A stretch of 60,000 nucleotides of DNA. Origin: Cryptomeria japonica. Its lineage: Eukaryota > Streptophyta > Pinopsida > Cupressales > Cupressaceae. The DNA is taken from contig NC_081415.1 in the NCBI RefSeq assembly GCF_030272615.1, positions 101,724,796-101,784,795 on the forward strand. Direction: 5' to 3'. This document shows, one piece after another, positions 10,450-23,290 of the stretch. The notes under the pieces are model-generated. The model was not told where the DNA came from. It searched no databases and was given only the letters and a program-made list of their open reading frames with translations. Within the stretch, counting starts at the first letter, position 1, and the number at the start of each line of letters is the position of its first letter. The position numbers were made by a program, and so were the translations under genes.

Positions 10450-13382
10450 TAAGACTTTTGATCCAGCCCTCATCCACATTTTTGAATATGCCCCAAGTAG
10501 CCTGGATCCTTGTATGTTGTAGCATTGAAGATCGCATCCTTGGCTGCATTCTTGATCACATAAAAATTCTCCAACTGATCGGCTGTGTCATCCATGTCAA
10601 GGATATCTCCTCTGGTGATGGCTTGGGCTGCACTAAGCATAGACTTGCACTCAAAGATCCATATGGTTTTGTCTTTGATCACACCTACATCATCTACTAG
10701 ACTGGGAACCCCATGTTGAACAATCTACTAGCATTCATCAAATATAGACTTCAATTCTTTTGAAATTTCTTCATGTGTAACAAGCAGATCCTACGCCTTC
10801 TTCTTTACTTTCTTTCTGGTTGATGCATCATGTAACAACATGTCGAGTCTATCTCAAATTCTGATGTGAGAAACCATATTATCCATTTTCCTCTGATATT
10901 CACCCCAGAATTTGTCCAATGCTTTCTCCATGTTGTCATATCTCTTACTTAGCAACACACAAGTGGTATCGACCCTAATGTTTCTCATCTCCATTTTCAA
11001 CTTATTGTGTTCATAAGATAGCTTTTGAAATTTTTTCTTCTATTGGCCTCCTAAATCTATAATTTGGGGAATCGGGTGTCCACTCCTCTTAAGGGTCTCT
11101 TCATATAAAGCTTTATAATTATTCTTCTCTGGCATTTCATGTTTCATTTGGGCCTTATTAAATTTTGAAATATTAATACCCATGTCAGCTGTGACCATAG
11201 GATCTACTTCTCCAACTTTCAAGGTCATCATGTGACCAAAAGATTTATCTACATCAATGATTTTTGGCCTTTTATTAGGAGGATATAAGGCCCACAATAA
11301 CATTTCTTCCTTCTTTGAATCATACCTTGATCCAATAAAAATATATTGCACTCCTTGGATGCTCAATTTTATATCCTTATTATCTGAATGTAACAAAAAT
11401 AAATAAAAAAATGAAGCACTCAGGTCCCATCCTGGAAACACAATTATTCCTACCTCTACTAGCAATTGCCAACCCTTATGTGGGTTTATAGCCTCAAGTT
11501 TTGTGTCAATGCCTTTCTTCAACCTCTTCATCATTTCTTCTTCATTCTCAGGGGTAACATTTGGCACTGCTTCCCTTAATTTCTTACCCTTGAAGTGGTA
11601 CAGGAATGATTTGAATTCCTTAGACTTAATGAATTGATCATTAGATACAAAAGAAACATGCTCTGTCATTCTTTCATCTATTTCTGCATTCAGGGCAACA
11701 ATAAGTCTATTCTCTGCTTTTGAGTCCTTCTCCTTCTCAGGTGCACGGAGCTTGGAGACTACTTCATTTTCCCCTAAATCACTTTGTATTGGTTCTCCCT
11801 CCATCCTTTCTAGTCTATGCCTTATTTCCTCTAGCTTCTTTTCCAAGGTCCCCATAACTTCTGCAACCTCTTCCACCTCCTTATTTTTGCACATATCTTC
11901 AAATTCATCTTCCTGATGGAAGTAGTCTCCCAACTCCTATCTTTTTCTACTTGAATGGATATAACCTTCAGGATCATAGTGTGTTCTAGATGCATGTTGA
12001 AACAAGTTGTATTCATCCACCAACTTCCTATCAATGGCCTCATATGCCCTGGTTGATACAATTTTAAAATCCTGAAAGTGAAGTGTGCTAGGGAGGAAAA
12101 CTTGTTTGTGTGCTCCTCTGAAATGTTTGGCATTAGACACAATTAACTACCTTACAATTTCCAAGAAGGCAATCCTATCTGGTGTAGGATTTGGTAGCAC
12201 ATATGGATAAACCTCAAATGCATAGCATCGAACAAAAGTGAAATTTTGGCATGAGTACCAATCACCCCAGTTGTGATTGACCTTTGGATTTTGGTGCTCA
12301 TGAGGCCTAAGAAACTTCTAAACCTCCTCAGAAAATGATCCTTGCCAAGGCTCACCAAAAAGCAAGAAAATTGGTTTGACAAATAATTCCTCAAATTTGA
12401 GGTAATGGGAATTCACAAATCTATAATCCCAAAGGGAAACCCATAATTGCACTGGTTGCTCCTTTCCATCCTTCCCAACTGTATTTACATTCAATTCATC
12501 CAGCCATAATCCTCTAAGTTTCCCATAAAATAAAATAATATGCATCAACAATGAACAGTGCTTGAAATATTTGTCTGGATTACCCTTCAGGTTCAAGAAA
12601 CCTTCATGCAATCTGTCTACCAGGTATGAAGTGAATTCTAAAACCCTAGGCTCATGCCTCTGAACTTCTGCTGCTAGAACTAGTGGTCCTATGTTTGCCA
12701 CATCAGGAGCTTCAACTCCTCCCACCTGACCACACGCCATATATTTATATTGGAGACACTTCTTGAAAATAGTCATGTGATAAGGAGGACCATCTTCCTC
12801 TGTTAGTCTCCCCTTCTCTTCTTTCTGGACAATGAGATTCTAGCCCTGGTATGTAGTACCCATCTTCCCGTACTCCTCTTCCAAATCTACAAAAGACAAA
12901 GGCACATCTGCCTCCAAATCTACTGTAAAAACTTCCTGAATTGTAGCCTTTGCAAAGTGCCCTAGATCAATCCCATCAGGAAACCTAATGCATCGCTTGT
13001 TTGCATCATAATGTCTTACTAAAAGCTTCAACAAATCAATATTCACACACATTGGGTACTATAAGTTTACCTAGACCAGTTTTCAATGGGTTTGAAATTG
13101 GTATGGGCTCATCCCTACAAAAGTAATGGAAAAGGAACAACTCGTGCCCTCGCACTGTGGTGAATACATCTTCAATCTCTCTGTATATATCCACCAACTG
13201 GTTATGGATAGGAAAATTTACCTTAGCTCTATGTGACCTAGCTCCTGGAGATCCCATCTGGTCATCATGTCCTGATTTAGCTTTCTTCAGACCTTACTGA
13301 CCTCACCCTTTGATTTCTTTTCCATGGTATTGGATATTTTGGCAACCTTTGGCTTCCCTTTTGAGCTTGACCCCTCCATCTC
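10450..13382 (-). pseudogene. Large unrecognised protein frame (region F)
   Basis: A minus-strand frame of nearly 980 codons starts around MEGSSSKGKPKV (13382). It has a frameshift near 13290 and another near 13045. From 13052 down to about 10470 it stays in one frame, broken only by stops, nearly all TAG (for example at 12840, 12318, 11937 and 11040). The N-terminus is Lys/Ser-rich. The middle has aromatic-rich conserved-looking blocks (LLMHIILFYGKLRGLWLDEL, PVQLWVSLWDYRF). An acidic, probably coiled-coil stretch lies near 11933-11750. I see no zinc knuckle, protease, RT or integrase motif and do not recognise the family. Long coding tracts inside repeats suggest a retroelement passenger protein; a processed host pseudogene is the alternative. 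Confidence 0.6.
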
Positions 13383-16239
13383 TGCAAATTCCTTCACACT
13401 ATGCTCAGTAACTCAAAAAAATTTCTCAATAAGCACTTGATATCTTTCTGCAATACTGGCTATATGTCCCAGGGAGTCCAATCTTGCAATTGATTATTGC
13501 AAATCTTGATGGATTTGCTTTGTGCAGAAACGGATCTACTCAATTGATGTATTTAATGGAAACCATTTTGTCAGTTATTCTTCATCAAGATGTCCAATGA
13601 CTAATCAGCGAGACTCCTCCCAACGATTCAAATGTTTGGTGCTAGTTGTTATGACTTTACCACTTATTGCTTTTTGATTGGCACAAACTATCCCGACCCA
13701 CTTATCGGGTCTTGGGATATCAATTTTTTCTTTATCCTGATGGTTAATTTACTCTCGATGGGCATCACTGCAGTCTCAACTTTTTCGTTTGTTTCAATGC
13801 TCAATCAGCACAACTCTCCCCAATGCATTCACCTTTGGTTTCCTTCTATTTAACTCATCAAGTGTCGGCATAGTTTATTTCATGTCCCTCTGATGCCCTG
13901 ATGATCTCAATATTCCAATCCGCATTCTGACTAAGACCATCGTGTTATTGGCATAACTTACCTCGAAAAACTCCTCACACTTATCATTTGCCTAGACGGT
14001 CCTATCGGGTTTCGGCTTAACATAAAAGTTCTTCTTCCGATGTACCAATGAATCCTCATTGGATGCTTTCTCTATCGATAGAACTCATGTCGTTGCCCCT
14101 GCAAGTGCTTCTATCTTCATTGGGGGTCGGAATAGCCTTTTTCTATTCCTCTTGAAGTCCCGATGAGTTCTTGATGTCCTTTTGTGTTTTATGCTTCCAC
14201 GTTTATTTTATCAGTATAGGTAATACCGATAACTCCACCTTTTGATTCTCCATGTCATCGGGGATCGGTCTAGCTATTTTTGCACTACTCCGATATGGTT
14301 CTTTTTTTTGATGGGCTCACTTCCGGTTTCCTTTATTCATTGGGTATCGGGATAAAAATTTCTCATTTCTTTCGATCTCCCGATACTATATGATAAGCTT
14401 TGCCATATCATTATAAGTTATACTGATGGTTTCATAGGTTATCGATATAGAAATTTCTACGATTTGCCGATAAGCCGATACAAGCCGATAGAAAACAACT
14501 GCCTACTACCTTGTCATAACAAGCTATCTCGATGGAATGACCTTTCCAAGAGTGTGCACCATGTTGAGTATTTTTTTTTAAGTGCTCCAATGAGTCCACA
14601 CTCTGTTTCATTGGTATAAGTGATGCTGATAATCCTCCTTTGGGTTGCCAATATGGTTTCATTGGAACTACTTATGCCGATAAGTGAAATTTTGCAATTT
14701 AGCTCAAATGAGCCATCCATCCTGTAAATTGATGATCCCCACTTTTCCCACAGGGTCTGAAACATACTAGAAGATAATCCTTGATCACAAAATAATGACT
14801 CCTTTGTCGACAAATGCTTCACAATGGATTCCTTGTGCAGTCTATACTCAATGCATGCCCTCAGTGTGCCCAAGTGATACCTTGACATTCCTCAAATAGC
14901 TGATGCTTAGAGAATTTTACTTGTGCTAACAGGGTTCCTGCACATGCAAACCAGTAATAAATGCTCATGTGATAGAAGAAAAAGGCCTCTATGTAGCATA
15001 AAATATTTTGTAAAAATATGTGCTAACACCTCGATGAGCCAATGAGGTCACCAGCGGAGTGGAGCGATCAGAGTGAGTTCGAAGTGGAGCCATCGAGTAT
15101 CGGCATAACAGTTTGGGAGCTATGCTGATAACCCGATGAGGAAGTGGAGCGCACCATCGGCCATTGGCAAGAATGTTTTGTTGCTACTCCGATGACCCAA
15201 TGGAAACTGGTGAGGAAGTGCCCAATTGGTAGAATGTCATCGAACATCAAAGTGAGTGTTTTGGTGCTAACCTGATGACCTGATGAGGAAAGCAATGCTA
15301 ACTCGATGACCTGATGAAAATGAAAAGACTATTACAATAGGAAACTGACTATGTCGAGTTCAATATCATCGGTTAGAGATGTTTCATGACATGTCATAGA
15401 GGATATAAAAGACCCAATGGGCATCTTGTAAAAGGGTTAGAAGGAGGTTAGATGGTTTTGATTCCACAGAGAACAAGAACATCTTTTGAATAGCAATCTG
15501 TAAACCATTTTCTAGTTTCTTTTATCAGAGTTCAATTTGTGTTTATAAATTGTAAATAATGGCTTAATTCTTTAGATGCCAGTGTAGATCGAGTAGATGT
15601 TTCTCTTCTTTGTTTTGTGAGTTCCAGTTTTCAAGTCATCCCAATCTAGGCTTTGTAGATAACATTGTCTTTCTATTCTTATTTTTTGTTGGTGACAAGT
15701 AGTTATAACATGGCTTTGTCTTGATTCTCCATCATGGGATCCACATGACCATTAGAGGTTGTCAAGAAGAGCCATCCATGTATAGTAGAGTTTTATTTGT
15801 AGTAGACCAGGGAATAGAATCAACCTTTTTAGTAGACTGTCCCTAGGCGAGCTTGATGATAGCTTGGCTAGGTATCAGTGACCAAGAGGAATCACTTTCA
15901 GGGTAGACTAGAGTCTAGGCTATTAGCCTCAGACCAGAGGAAGATAAGATCAAAGGGAGAGAAGATCCAAGAATGAGGAGGAAAACAACTTAGTAGAAGT
16001 TGTAGGTATAATCCATGGTAGAGCAAACCCTGCAAGATGGTTGGTGAGATCCGATGGATTAGTGAGTTGGTGGATTTATGAAAGTGAATTCATAAAGAGT
16101 AGAGTATCAAACCTTGGTAGTGAGGACCTAGAGTGGATTAGGGGAATAGTGAGAAGAGCATTCCTAGGCTATGCTAGGAAGAAAGCCTTAGAGTGAGTCA
16201 AGCCGACTCAAGCAATCTAGGATCCTCCTCATCAGTCAA
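13383..16239. repeat. LTR-like tract with degenerate CCGAT/ATCGG motifs
   Basis: No convincing gene. From about 13680 to 15310 the sequence repeatedly shows ccgat, atcgg and gatgag motifs at irregular spacing, like a degenerate array or LTR U3. A TATA-like atataaaa lies at 15413-15420 on the plus strand, followed by leader-like sequence. From about 16000 to 16190 one frame stays open without recognisable similarity. The right edge is where gag of element G begins (16240). This could be the LTR of the element carrying the F frame, but no second LTR copy was found. Confidence 0.4.
15413..15420 (+). promoter_or_regulatory. TATA-like box
   Basis: atataaaa precedes a stretch resembling a retrotransposon leader. 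It is judged only by motif and position. Confidence 0.35.
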
Positions 16240-17767
16240 TCATAGAAGAAGCCAAGGATTTGAATACTTTTACAATGGATGATCTATTTGGCTCTTTGAC
16301 ATCCTATGAGATGAGAACAACCGGTGATACTTCCTCAAGGAAAGAAGCAACATTCAACATCACCAAAAAGGGCAAAGAAGTTGTTACTCATAAAGAATCT
16401 AGTGAAGATTCTGATGTAGAAGTAGAAAACTTTGTCAAGAAGCTCAAAAGAGGATCTAGCCAGTACAAAGGAAAGCTACCACTTAAGTGCTTCAACTATG
16501 GAAAGGTAGGACACTTCACTACAAACTATCCTCACAAAGAAACTGGTGGAGATGAGTCAAGAGAGTTCAGAAGATCTGTCAGGAAAGACAATGAAAGGAA
16601 TGACTATTGGTAGGGAAGGAGAGGCTATCGGAACTAGAACAACTTATATACCATTCAGGATGACACAACAAATGATGAAAATGCATTAGAAGATGATGAC
16701 CATGAGAACAACATAAAAGTCAATCTCTTCATGGCACTTGACTGACCAGCTGATGAAGATGAGAATATGGAGGCTGAAGTGGATTTGGAGAGTGAACTTA
16801 TTAGTGCTCTTGAAGAATTGAGTAAAACAAGAAGAGAACTCAAGAGGGTTAAGCTTGTTGTAGTAGATGAACAAGATCTTTTGAAACAGTCTCTGGAAGA
16901 GTCTAGTCAAGTCATATCTAACTTGAAGTTGCAGCTAGAAGAAACTAAGAGGATTTGTGAAGCTACAGCCTTTGATCTAACAAATAGAGAAAAGGAGCAT
17001 CAAGAGCTGGAAGTAGATATAATAAAGCTTAGAAAGGATCTTGAAGAAATAAAAATAAGGAGCAAGTATAAAGGCAACACGGAGGCCTTAGATAAGATGT
17101 TGATCAAACAAAAGCAATCCAAAGACATCGGTAGCTTAGGCTTTGAAGAAGGTCAAAGTTCAACCCACAAAGATAAATCCAACAAAGAAATAATGTTCAC
17201 CTCTTCAATCAAAGGTGAAGGAAAGAAGACATTCACTTTAAGCAAGGATACTAGAAAAAATAAATATGCAGATGTTGTTGGAAATCGTCACTCAAAATGG
17301 TATGCAGAAATGAACCAGAGGCACACTTCTTGCACCAATATGTAGACCCAAGGAGGAATGCTAGAATTGTCCATGAAGGATTCACCAAATTTAACAACAT
17401 GAAGGCAATACCCCACATGAGGAAGTTCCATGTAGGACCAAGACAACCTAACCCATATGTTTCAAACTTTCATGCTTACTGTTACCAGTGTAATAAATTT
17501 GGGCACAAAATAGCTGACTGTAGGTTAAACAATAAGCCTTCTATGAATTATGAAAGTAGAAATCCATTTAATACACTCTAGGATATGAATGTTGTCTACT
17601 ATTAGTGCAATGGATATGGTCATAACAGTTTTGATTGTAGGAAGAATAAACCAGTACCCTAGAATAATTTTAAGGGAGTCCCCTTTAATGAAAATGTAAA
17701 ATGCTATAACTGTCAAGAATTTGGACACATAGCAAAGTTATGCAAAAACAATAAGATCAAACAAATG
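16240..17767 (+). pseudogene. gag: Element G gag pseudogene, long, with several zinc knuckles
   Basis: Begins in the gag core (EEAKDLNTFTMDDLFGSL). A first CCHC knuckle has two Cys to Tyr changes (CFNYGKVGHFTTNYP, about 16490-16535). A Glu/Lys/Leu-rich probable coiled coil follows (16767-17100), then the motif SLGFEEGQSS, and then knuckles CYQCNKFGHKIADC (about 17480), a damaged CNGYGHNSFDC and CYNCQEFGHIAKLC (about 17702). There is a frameshift near 17300-17340 and many stops, mostly TAG. The coiled coil, the GFExGxSS motif and the multiple knuckles match ORF1 of element I. Confidence 0.88.
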
Positions 17768-18942
17768 AAGGCAAATTCAGATCAAGGGTTGGTAACTAAA
17801 CCTGAGCTCAATATAGCAGTAGACAAGAAGAAGGAAATCAAACCAGTTTGGGTTGAGAAAGAAAAGGAAAAGGCAGAATCAAGTCTCATAGTACAGATGG
17901 CCTTTCATGCTGAAAGGAAAAATATTTGGGTGGTAGATAGTGGTTGTTCAAACCATATGATGGGTGACAAATAGAAATTCATCAAACTTGAAGACTAGAA
18001 TAGTGGATCAGTAAGGTTTGGAGACAATTCCTCCATCAAAATAAAGGAAAAAGGAACTCTAAGCATTGATGGAAAATTGAAGGCACATGATGTATATTAT
18101 GTGGAAGGCCTTAAGCATAATATATTGAGTGTGATTCAGATGTGTGAAAAAGGTTAAAAATTCACCTTTGACTCAACTGGTTGCCAGATAAAGAAAGACA
18201 GTACCGGTAAAGTTGTGGTAGAAGGAAAGAGAACCGATGGAAATGTTTATAATCTGAAGGAATTCTATGAGTTCCAATGTATGTTAGGACAAGTTGATGA
18301 AAGTTGGCTATGGCACAGAATATTAGGCCACATAAATTTTTATAAGTTAGTTATAGTAAGCAAAAAGGGGTGTGTGAGGAATATTCCACGCATCATCAAA
18401 CCAGTAAACACATTTTGTGATGAATGTGTAAAAGGTAAGCAAACAAAAGTGAGTTTCATGGCAAAGGAGAACAACACCTCAAGACCACTTGAAATTGTGC
18501 ATATAGATATGTGTGGTCCAACTCGAACAAGAGCTCTTGCTAGTGAAAGATACTTTATGCTCTTCATTGATGACTACTCAAGAATGACATGGGTCACCTT
18601 TCTGCAAGATAAATCACAAGCATTTGAAATATTCAAGATCTTTCAGAAAATGGTGGAAAAGGAAAGTGGGTACAAATTAAAATGCCTAAGATCAGACAAA
18701 AGTGGAGAGTTCACATCAAATGAATTTACAGATTATTGTGAAAAATATGGAATTGGAAGGCAATACTCTACTCCTAGAACACTAGAGAAAAATGGTGTGG
18801 TAGAAAGGAAGGACAGGACAGTCAAGGAGATTACCAAAACCATGTTAAATGAGGCTAGTCTACCAGACACATACTGGAAAAAAGCCATTCATACTATTGC
18901 ATACACTTTAAACCGGGTTCAATTAAGAACAAACAACAAATG
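17768..18942 (+). pseudogene. pol: Element G protease and integrase pseudogene
   Basis: Retropepsin motif WVVDSGCSNHMMGDK at about 17930-17972, intact around the catalytic Asp. GAG-pre-integrase WLWHRILGHINF at about 18306. The zinc CxxC is intact (CDECVKGKQ). The integrase triad is visible as IDMCGP, LRSDKSGEF and NGVVERKDR. Stops near 17971 (TAG), 17998 (TAG) and 18157 (TAA). A frameshift at about 18940 moves the frame at TPYELWYDQKP. Confidence 0.92.
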
Positions 18943-20928
18943 ACACCTTATGAGTTATGGTATGATCAGAAGCCATCAGTCAAATACTTTAAACTATTTG
19001 GAAGCAAGTGCTTCATCAAGAAAGATATGGATGGTTTAGGAATTTTTGACTCTAGGAGTGATGAAGAAATATTCCTTGCTTACTCATCTAACAACAAAGC
19101 CTACAAATGCTACAATAAAAGACTAAAAAGAGTCATTGAGAGTGTGCATGTAAAAGTTGATGAAGAAATGAACAAAGAATGTCAACCACAAATTAACTGG
19201 TATGATGACTCTGGTGATGAACATGACAAAGTTCAGTTGGATACTAAACCAAAGGTAGCATCCAAAAAGGCTCCCAACTGGTATGTACAATTGAATCACC
19301 TGGAAGAGAAAATTTTGGGAAATAAGAGTGATGGTATGCAGACTAGAAGAAGACTTACCTAGAATGATGAACAAGTCAACCTATGTCTCATGACTGAAGT
19401 TGAACCCAAAAAATTCAGTGAAGCCAGTAAAAGACAAGAATGGATGGATGCCATGGAAGAAGAACTACACCAGATTGAGAAGAACAAGACTTGGGAATTA
19501 TTCCCTAGACCGAAAGACAAGAATATCATTGGCACAAAATGGGTCTACCAAAATAAGATGAATGAAGAAGGTAATATTGTAAGGCATAAAGCTAGTCTAG
19601 TATGAAAAGGATACTCTCAAGTAGAGGGGGTTGACTTTGAAGAAACATTTGCACCACTAGCTAGATTAGAAGCGATTAGAATGTTTCTAGCTTACTCTAT
19701 GTAAAAGGGCTATAAAGTATATCAAATGGATGTAAAATCTGCTTTTCTAAATGAAAATTTAGAAGAAGTATACATGGAGCAATCAGAATGGTTTCTGCTA
19801 CATGATGATGAGACATTTGTGTGTTAGTTAAAGAAGGCTTTGTATGGTCTAAATCAAGCTCCTAGAGCATGGTACTCAAGATTAGATCAGTGTCTGAAGG
19901 AGAAGGGATTCAAAAAGAGAAGTGCTGACAACAATTTGTACATAAAGAAAGATGGGAATCACATGATTATTATGGTTGTGTATGTAGATGACATCATCTT
20001 TGGAGGCAACAAGGATACCCTCTACAAAGAGTTTGCTGATCAAATGCAGTCAAAATTTTAGATGTCAATGCTTGGTGAATCGACTTACTTCCTTGGTTTA
20101 TAGATATTATAGCAAGATAAAGGAATCTTTATCTCTCAAATCAAATATGCAAAGGAGATGTTGAAGAAATTCCAACTGGAAGATTGTAAACCGATAAGTA
20201 CCCCCATGGTGATCGGCAGCAAATTAAGCAAGAATGATGAATCACCGATGGTGGATCAGAATCTGTACAGATCCATGATAGGCAGTCTATTGTATCTAAC
20301 TACTTCAAGAACGGATATAGTTAAGGAAGTATGCATGGTGGCTAGATTCCAAGTTGTACAAAAGCAATCACACATGAATGTTGTTAGCAGAATTTTTAAG
20401 TATCTACAAGGAATGCTCAGCTACAGTTTGTGGTATCCTAAATAGGGAGATTTTATCTTGGAAGCATACACTGATGCTGATTGGGTAGGATGCATTGATG
20501 ATAGAAAGAGCACAAGTGGTGGTGCATTCTTTCTAGGTGACCAGTTGGTCTCTTGGCACAGCAAGAAGCAGGACTCAGTCTCTATATCTATTGCTAAAGT
20601 TGACTACATTGTTGGTGCTACATGCTGCTCTTAGGTGCATTGGATGAAGAAAACTCTCAAAGATATACAGGTGGACATCACTGATCCTATTCTCATGTGG
20701 TGTGATAATTTGAGTGCAATCAACATAGCAAAGAATCCAGTCATGCATTCTAGAATGAAGCACATTGCTATGAAGTATCACTTTCTTAGAGAGAAGGTTA
20801 AAGGACAAGAGGTAAGGATGGATTATGTTCCTACTAGTGAACAAGTAGTAGACATTTTCACCAAACCATTACCAATAAGCACTTTTGAGTACCTCCGACA
20901 CAAGTTGGGAGTTGTGTCATCTGCCTAG
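18943..20928 (+). pseudogene. pol: Element G reverse transcriptase and RNase H pseudogene
   Basis: One reading frame throughout, interrupted by about a dozen stops, mainly TAG. RT blocks include KTWELFPRPKDKNIIGTKW (about 19480), MYGLNQAPRAWY (about 19840) and the catalytic YVDDIIFGG (about 19981). RNase H has YTDADWVGCIDDRKSTSGG (about 20467) and the terminal VDIFTKPLPISTFEYLRHKL (near 20850-20910). The stop at 20926-20928 is probably natural. The absence of indels over nearly 2 kb shows that it decayed mostly by point mutation. Confidence 0.93.
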
Positions 20929-21072
20929 GCAAGTTTTAAGTGGTCAAAGGGGGAGCTTGGTATGAATCAAAGGGGGAGTGCACAATACCCTTTGTCATTG
21001 TGTCAAAGGGGGAGAAATATACCAGTATGGAGTATCTCACTAGAAGTTGACATCAATGCCAAAGGGTGAGTT
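20929..21072 (+). other. Element G PPT region with repeated purine boxes
   Basis: Four boxes: caaagggggagct, tcaaagggggagtg, tcaaagggggagaaa and ccaaagggtgag. The last abuts the LTR. Repeated PPT-like motifs are known from Sireviruses; only the last is expected to prime plus-strand DNA for this LTR. Confidence 0.8.
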
Positions 21073-22627
21073 TGTTGACATTTTGGCACTAAGTTTTTAT
21101 TGATATCAGCCAACATGATGAATATTCACATAAGGGTGAGCATAAAGAATGAAGGCCTACCCATAAATTACAAACTAGTTTGAAGGATGGTTACTTGTTT
21201 ATGATGAAGAGGCAGAATGTTAAAGTTGTCTCACACCACCAGAGGTGAAGATGTGCTAACGGTATAGGGTTCTCTACTGATTAATAGAAGAAGAAAGATC
21301 TATCGGAAAAGAGTTGTACTAGTATGTGTTTTCTGGACTGACTATGTGTTGGTGGGCCATGTCTTGATCATTGTGATGCCATGTGAAGCAAAGGTGGAAA
21401 ATGTGTTGTGGTTGGTGAAACCTCATCGACAAGGTCGATGAAACAGATAATCACCATTAATGAAGGAGCCACAAATCATGGGATTGTGCTTAACTGATTG
21501 CAGTGTGAGGAAGAAGGAATGATAGAGGAAGATCAGAGAGTAGTTGGCACCTGAATCTATGAAAAGGAAATCCGATTCAGGAAGTCCTCGAAAAGGAAAC
21601 TTCTAAAGAACTTAATGTGTCAACTAATTTCATGATAGAAGATCTAATTCAAGATTGCCATTTCCAAAAAATATGCATTGGATAATGGAAACCATGTGTA
21701 GGTGGATCCTTCAAGGGAAGGTGATCGATCTGAGATAGGTGGGATTGGATCTCATGAAGATTGTGTCGAAAAGAGGAAACCCTGACTGCTCAAGTTTTTG
21801 AATTACGTTTTGGCGGGAAATCACCATACAATAAATGAGAGCTCAAAACAAAAGAAGTTGATGTTGTGAAGGAGGAAAAGTGTAGAGAGAGTAAGAAAGG
21901 AAAAGGATTGTGAGCCTTAGAAATAACTTTAATAAAATTGCAGAGTGTTTGAGCAAGCATACCGGTGAGAGGATTCTAATAGCAGAATTGTAGTCTTGCA
22001 GTTGAGTCTAACCGACAAGGTGTGGTAGAGTAGGCAGTATCCTAGGGTGACACGACATGTTGAGAGACTATGTGTGAGGGGGAGAGATTGATAACAGAGG
22101 TCGAGAAGTAGAGATAGGAATCTCACAACTGATAGTGTGAGATTTAGTGGAGGAGAAAATATTGTCAACAAGTAGAGAGTTATTTGATCAAAGAGTTGCA
22201 GAATTAATTTGCAATAAGAAGCCTTAACTATATTCAAATAGTATTTCAATATACATCACAAAGTTGAAGCTTGGTGCAGGGGTTGGTGCTCCTTGGGTTG
22301 GTTCCCTAAAAGTGTAGGGGTTTGTGCTCCTTGGGTTGGTGCCCCAAAATCTTTGTAAGTCAGTGTTCTACCTATGAGGCTGGATTGGAGTAGTAGTCTT
22401 CAGTAGCTTTTCTCATAGAGGTTTTTCCCATATTGGGTTTTCCTCGTAAATCTGGTGTTGTGAGTTACTTGTGTGTGAATGATCTCTTTGGCTTTCTTTC
22501 TTGTATTACTCATATGACTATTTAGTGCTTAAGTGAATAACTGATATTCTAAAGTTAGATCAGAAAAGGAAAAAGCTTAGAAACCACTGATTCACCCCCC
22601 CTCTCAGTGGTATTCTATGTTGAACAG
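21073..22627 (+). repeat. 3' LTR of element G
   Basis: 1,555 bases from tgttgacatt to tgttgaaca. Near its end an 8-bp perfect inverted repeat (accactga 22584-22591, tcagtggt 22605-22612) encloses a C-rich loop, the counterpart of the hairpin in the other copia LTRs here. The following gtgct (22628-22632) would be the TSD, but the partner copy is missing. Confidence 0.88.
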
Positions 22628-23290
22628 TGCTATATTGTCTTGGCCTACACCTAGAACTATGAATGGTGTCTAAAGTTTCCATGGGTTAGAAACTTTTAAG
22701 AGGAAGTTCATAAGAAGATTTAGTCATTGTTGTGCACCCATGCTCTACACCATAAATGGAGGACAAAAGTGTAGGTTCAGTTGGACCAAAGAGGTAGATG
22801 ATTCATTTGAGACATTGAAGAAGAAGGTTGCAAAAAAACTAGTCCTTGCCTTACCAGACTTAAATAAGATATTTTAGGTGGAATGTGATGCAAGCCACAT
22901 GGCTATTGGAGCAGTGCTCACTCAGGAAGGGAGGGTTATTGCTTTTTTCAATGAAAAGCTAAATGATGCTAAGAAAAGATACTCATCTTATGACTTGGAG
23001 ATGTATGCTCTAGTATAGTCTTTGAAGAAGTGGAGGCACTATTTATTGCCTAAGGAGTTTGTAGTTTTTACTGATAATTAGGCACTCAATTTCATAAATA
23101 GCCAAGAGAAGCTAAACCACCGGCATATGAAGTGGGTAGAGACCCTGCAAGCCTTCACATTCACTCTCAAACACAAGAAGGGAGTCAAGAACAAATTTGC
23201 AAATTCTTTGAGTAGGAGGGTCTTAACCGTCAACCAAATCAAGATGGAGAGTGTTGTTATTGATTCCTTGAAGAGTATGTATGTTGCTGA
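22628..23290 (+). pseudogene. pol: Element H RT end and RNase H pseudogene
   Basis: Starts at AILSWPTPRTMNGV, the thumb/connection of gypsy RT. RNase H follows with VECDASHMAIGAVL (catalytic Asp, about 22880) and the HYLLPKEFVVFTDN block, then the conserved end FTLKHKKGVKNKFANSLSRR. In-frame stops occur near 22660, 22877, 23017 and 23080. The frame stops being gypsy at 23290, where the solo LTR begins. Confidence 0.92.

Larger units (their letters stand above)
16240..22627 (+). mobile_element. Element G: Ty1/copia, 5'-truncated
   Basis: Gag enters abruptly at about 16240, and no PBS or 5' LTR precedes it. The rest follows in copia order to a PPT block and a 3' LTR (21073-22627). Directly after the LTR the sequence is the RT-RNase H junction of gypsy element H, so G probably inserted there. 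Several PPT-like boxes before the LTR resemble the arrangement described for plant Sireviruses. Confidence 0.9.

Noticed and set aside
14432-15295. Minus-strand frames in the CCGAT-rich tract
   Set aside because: Short, overlapping in different frames, composed of repeat-like sequence and without similarity to anything else in the window.
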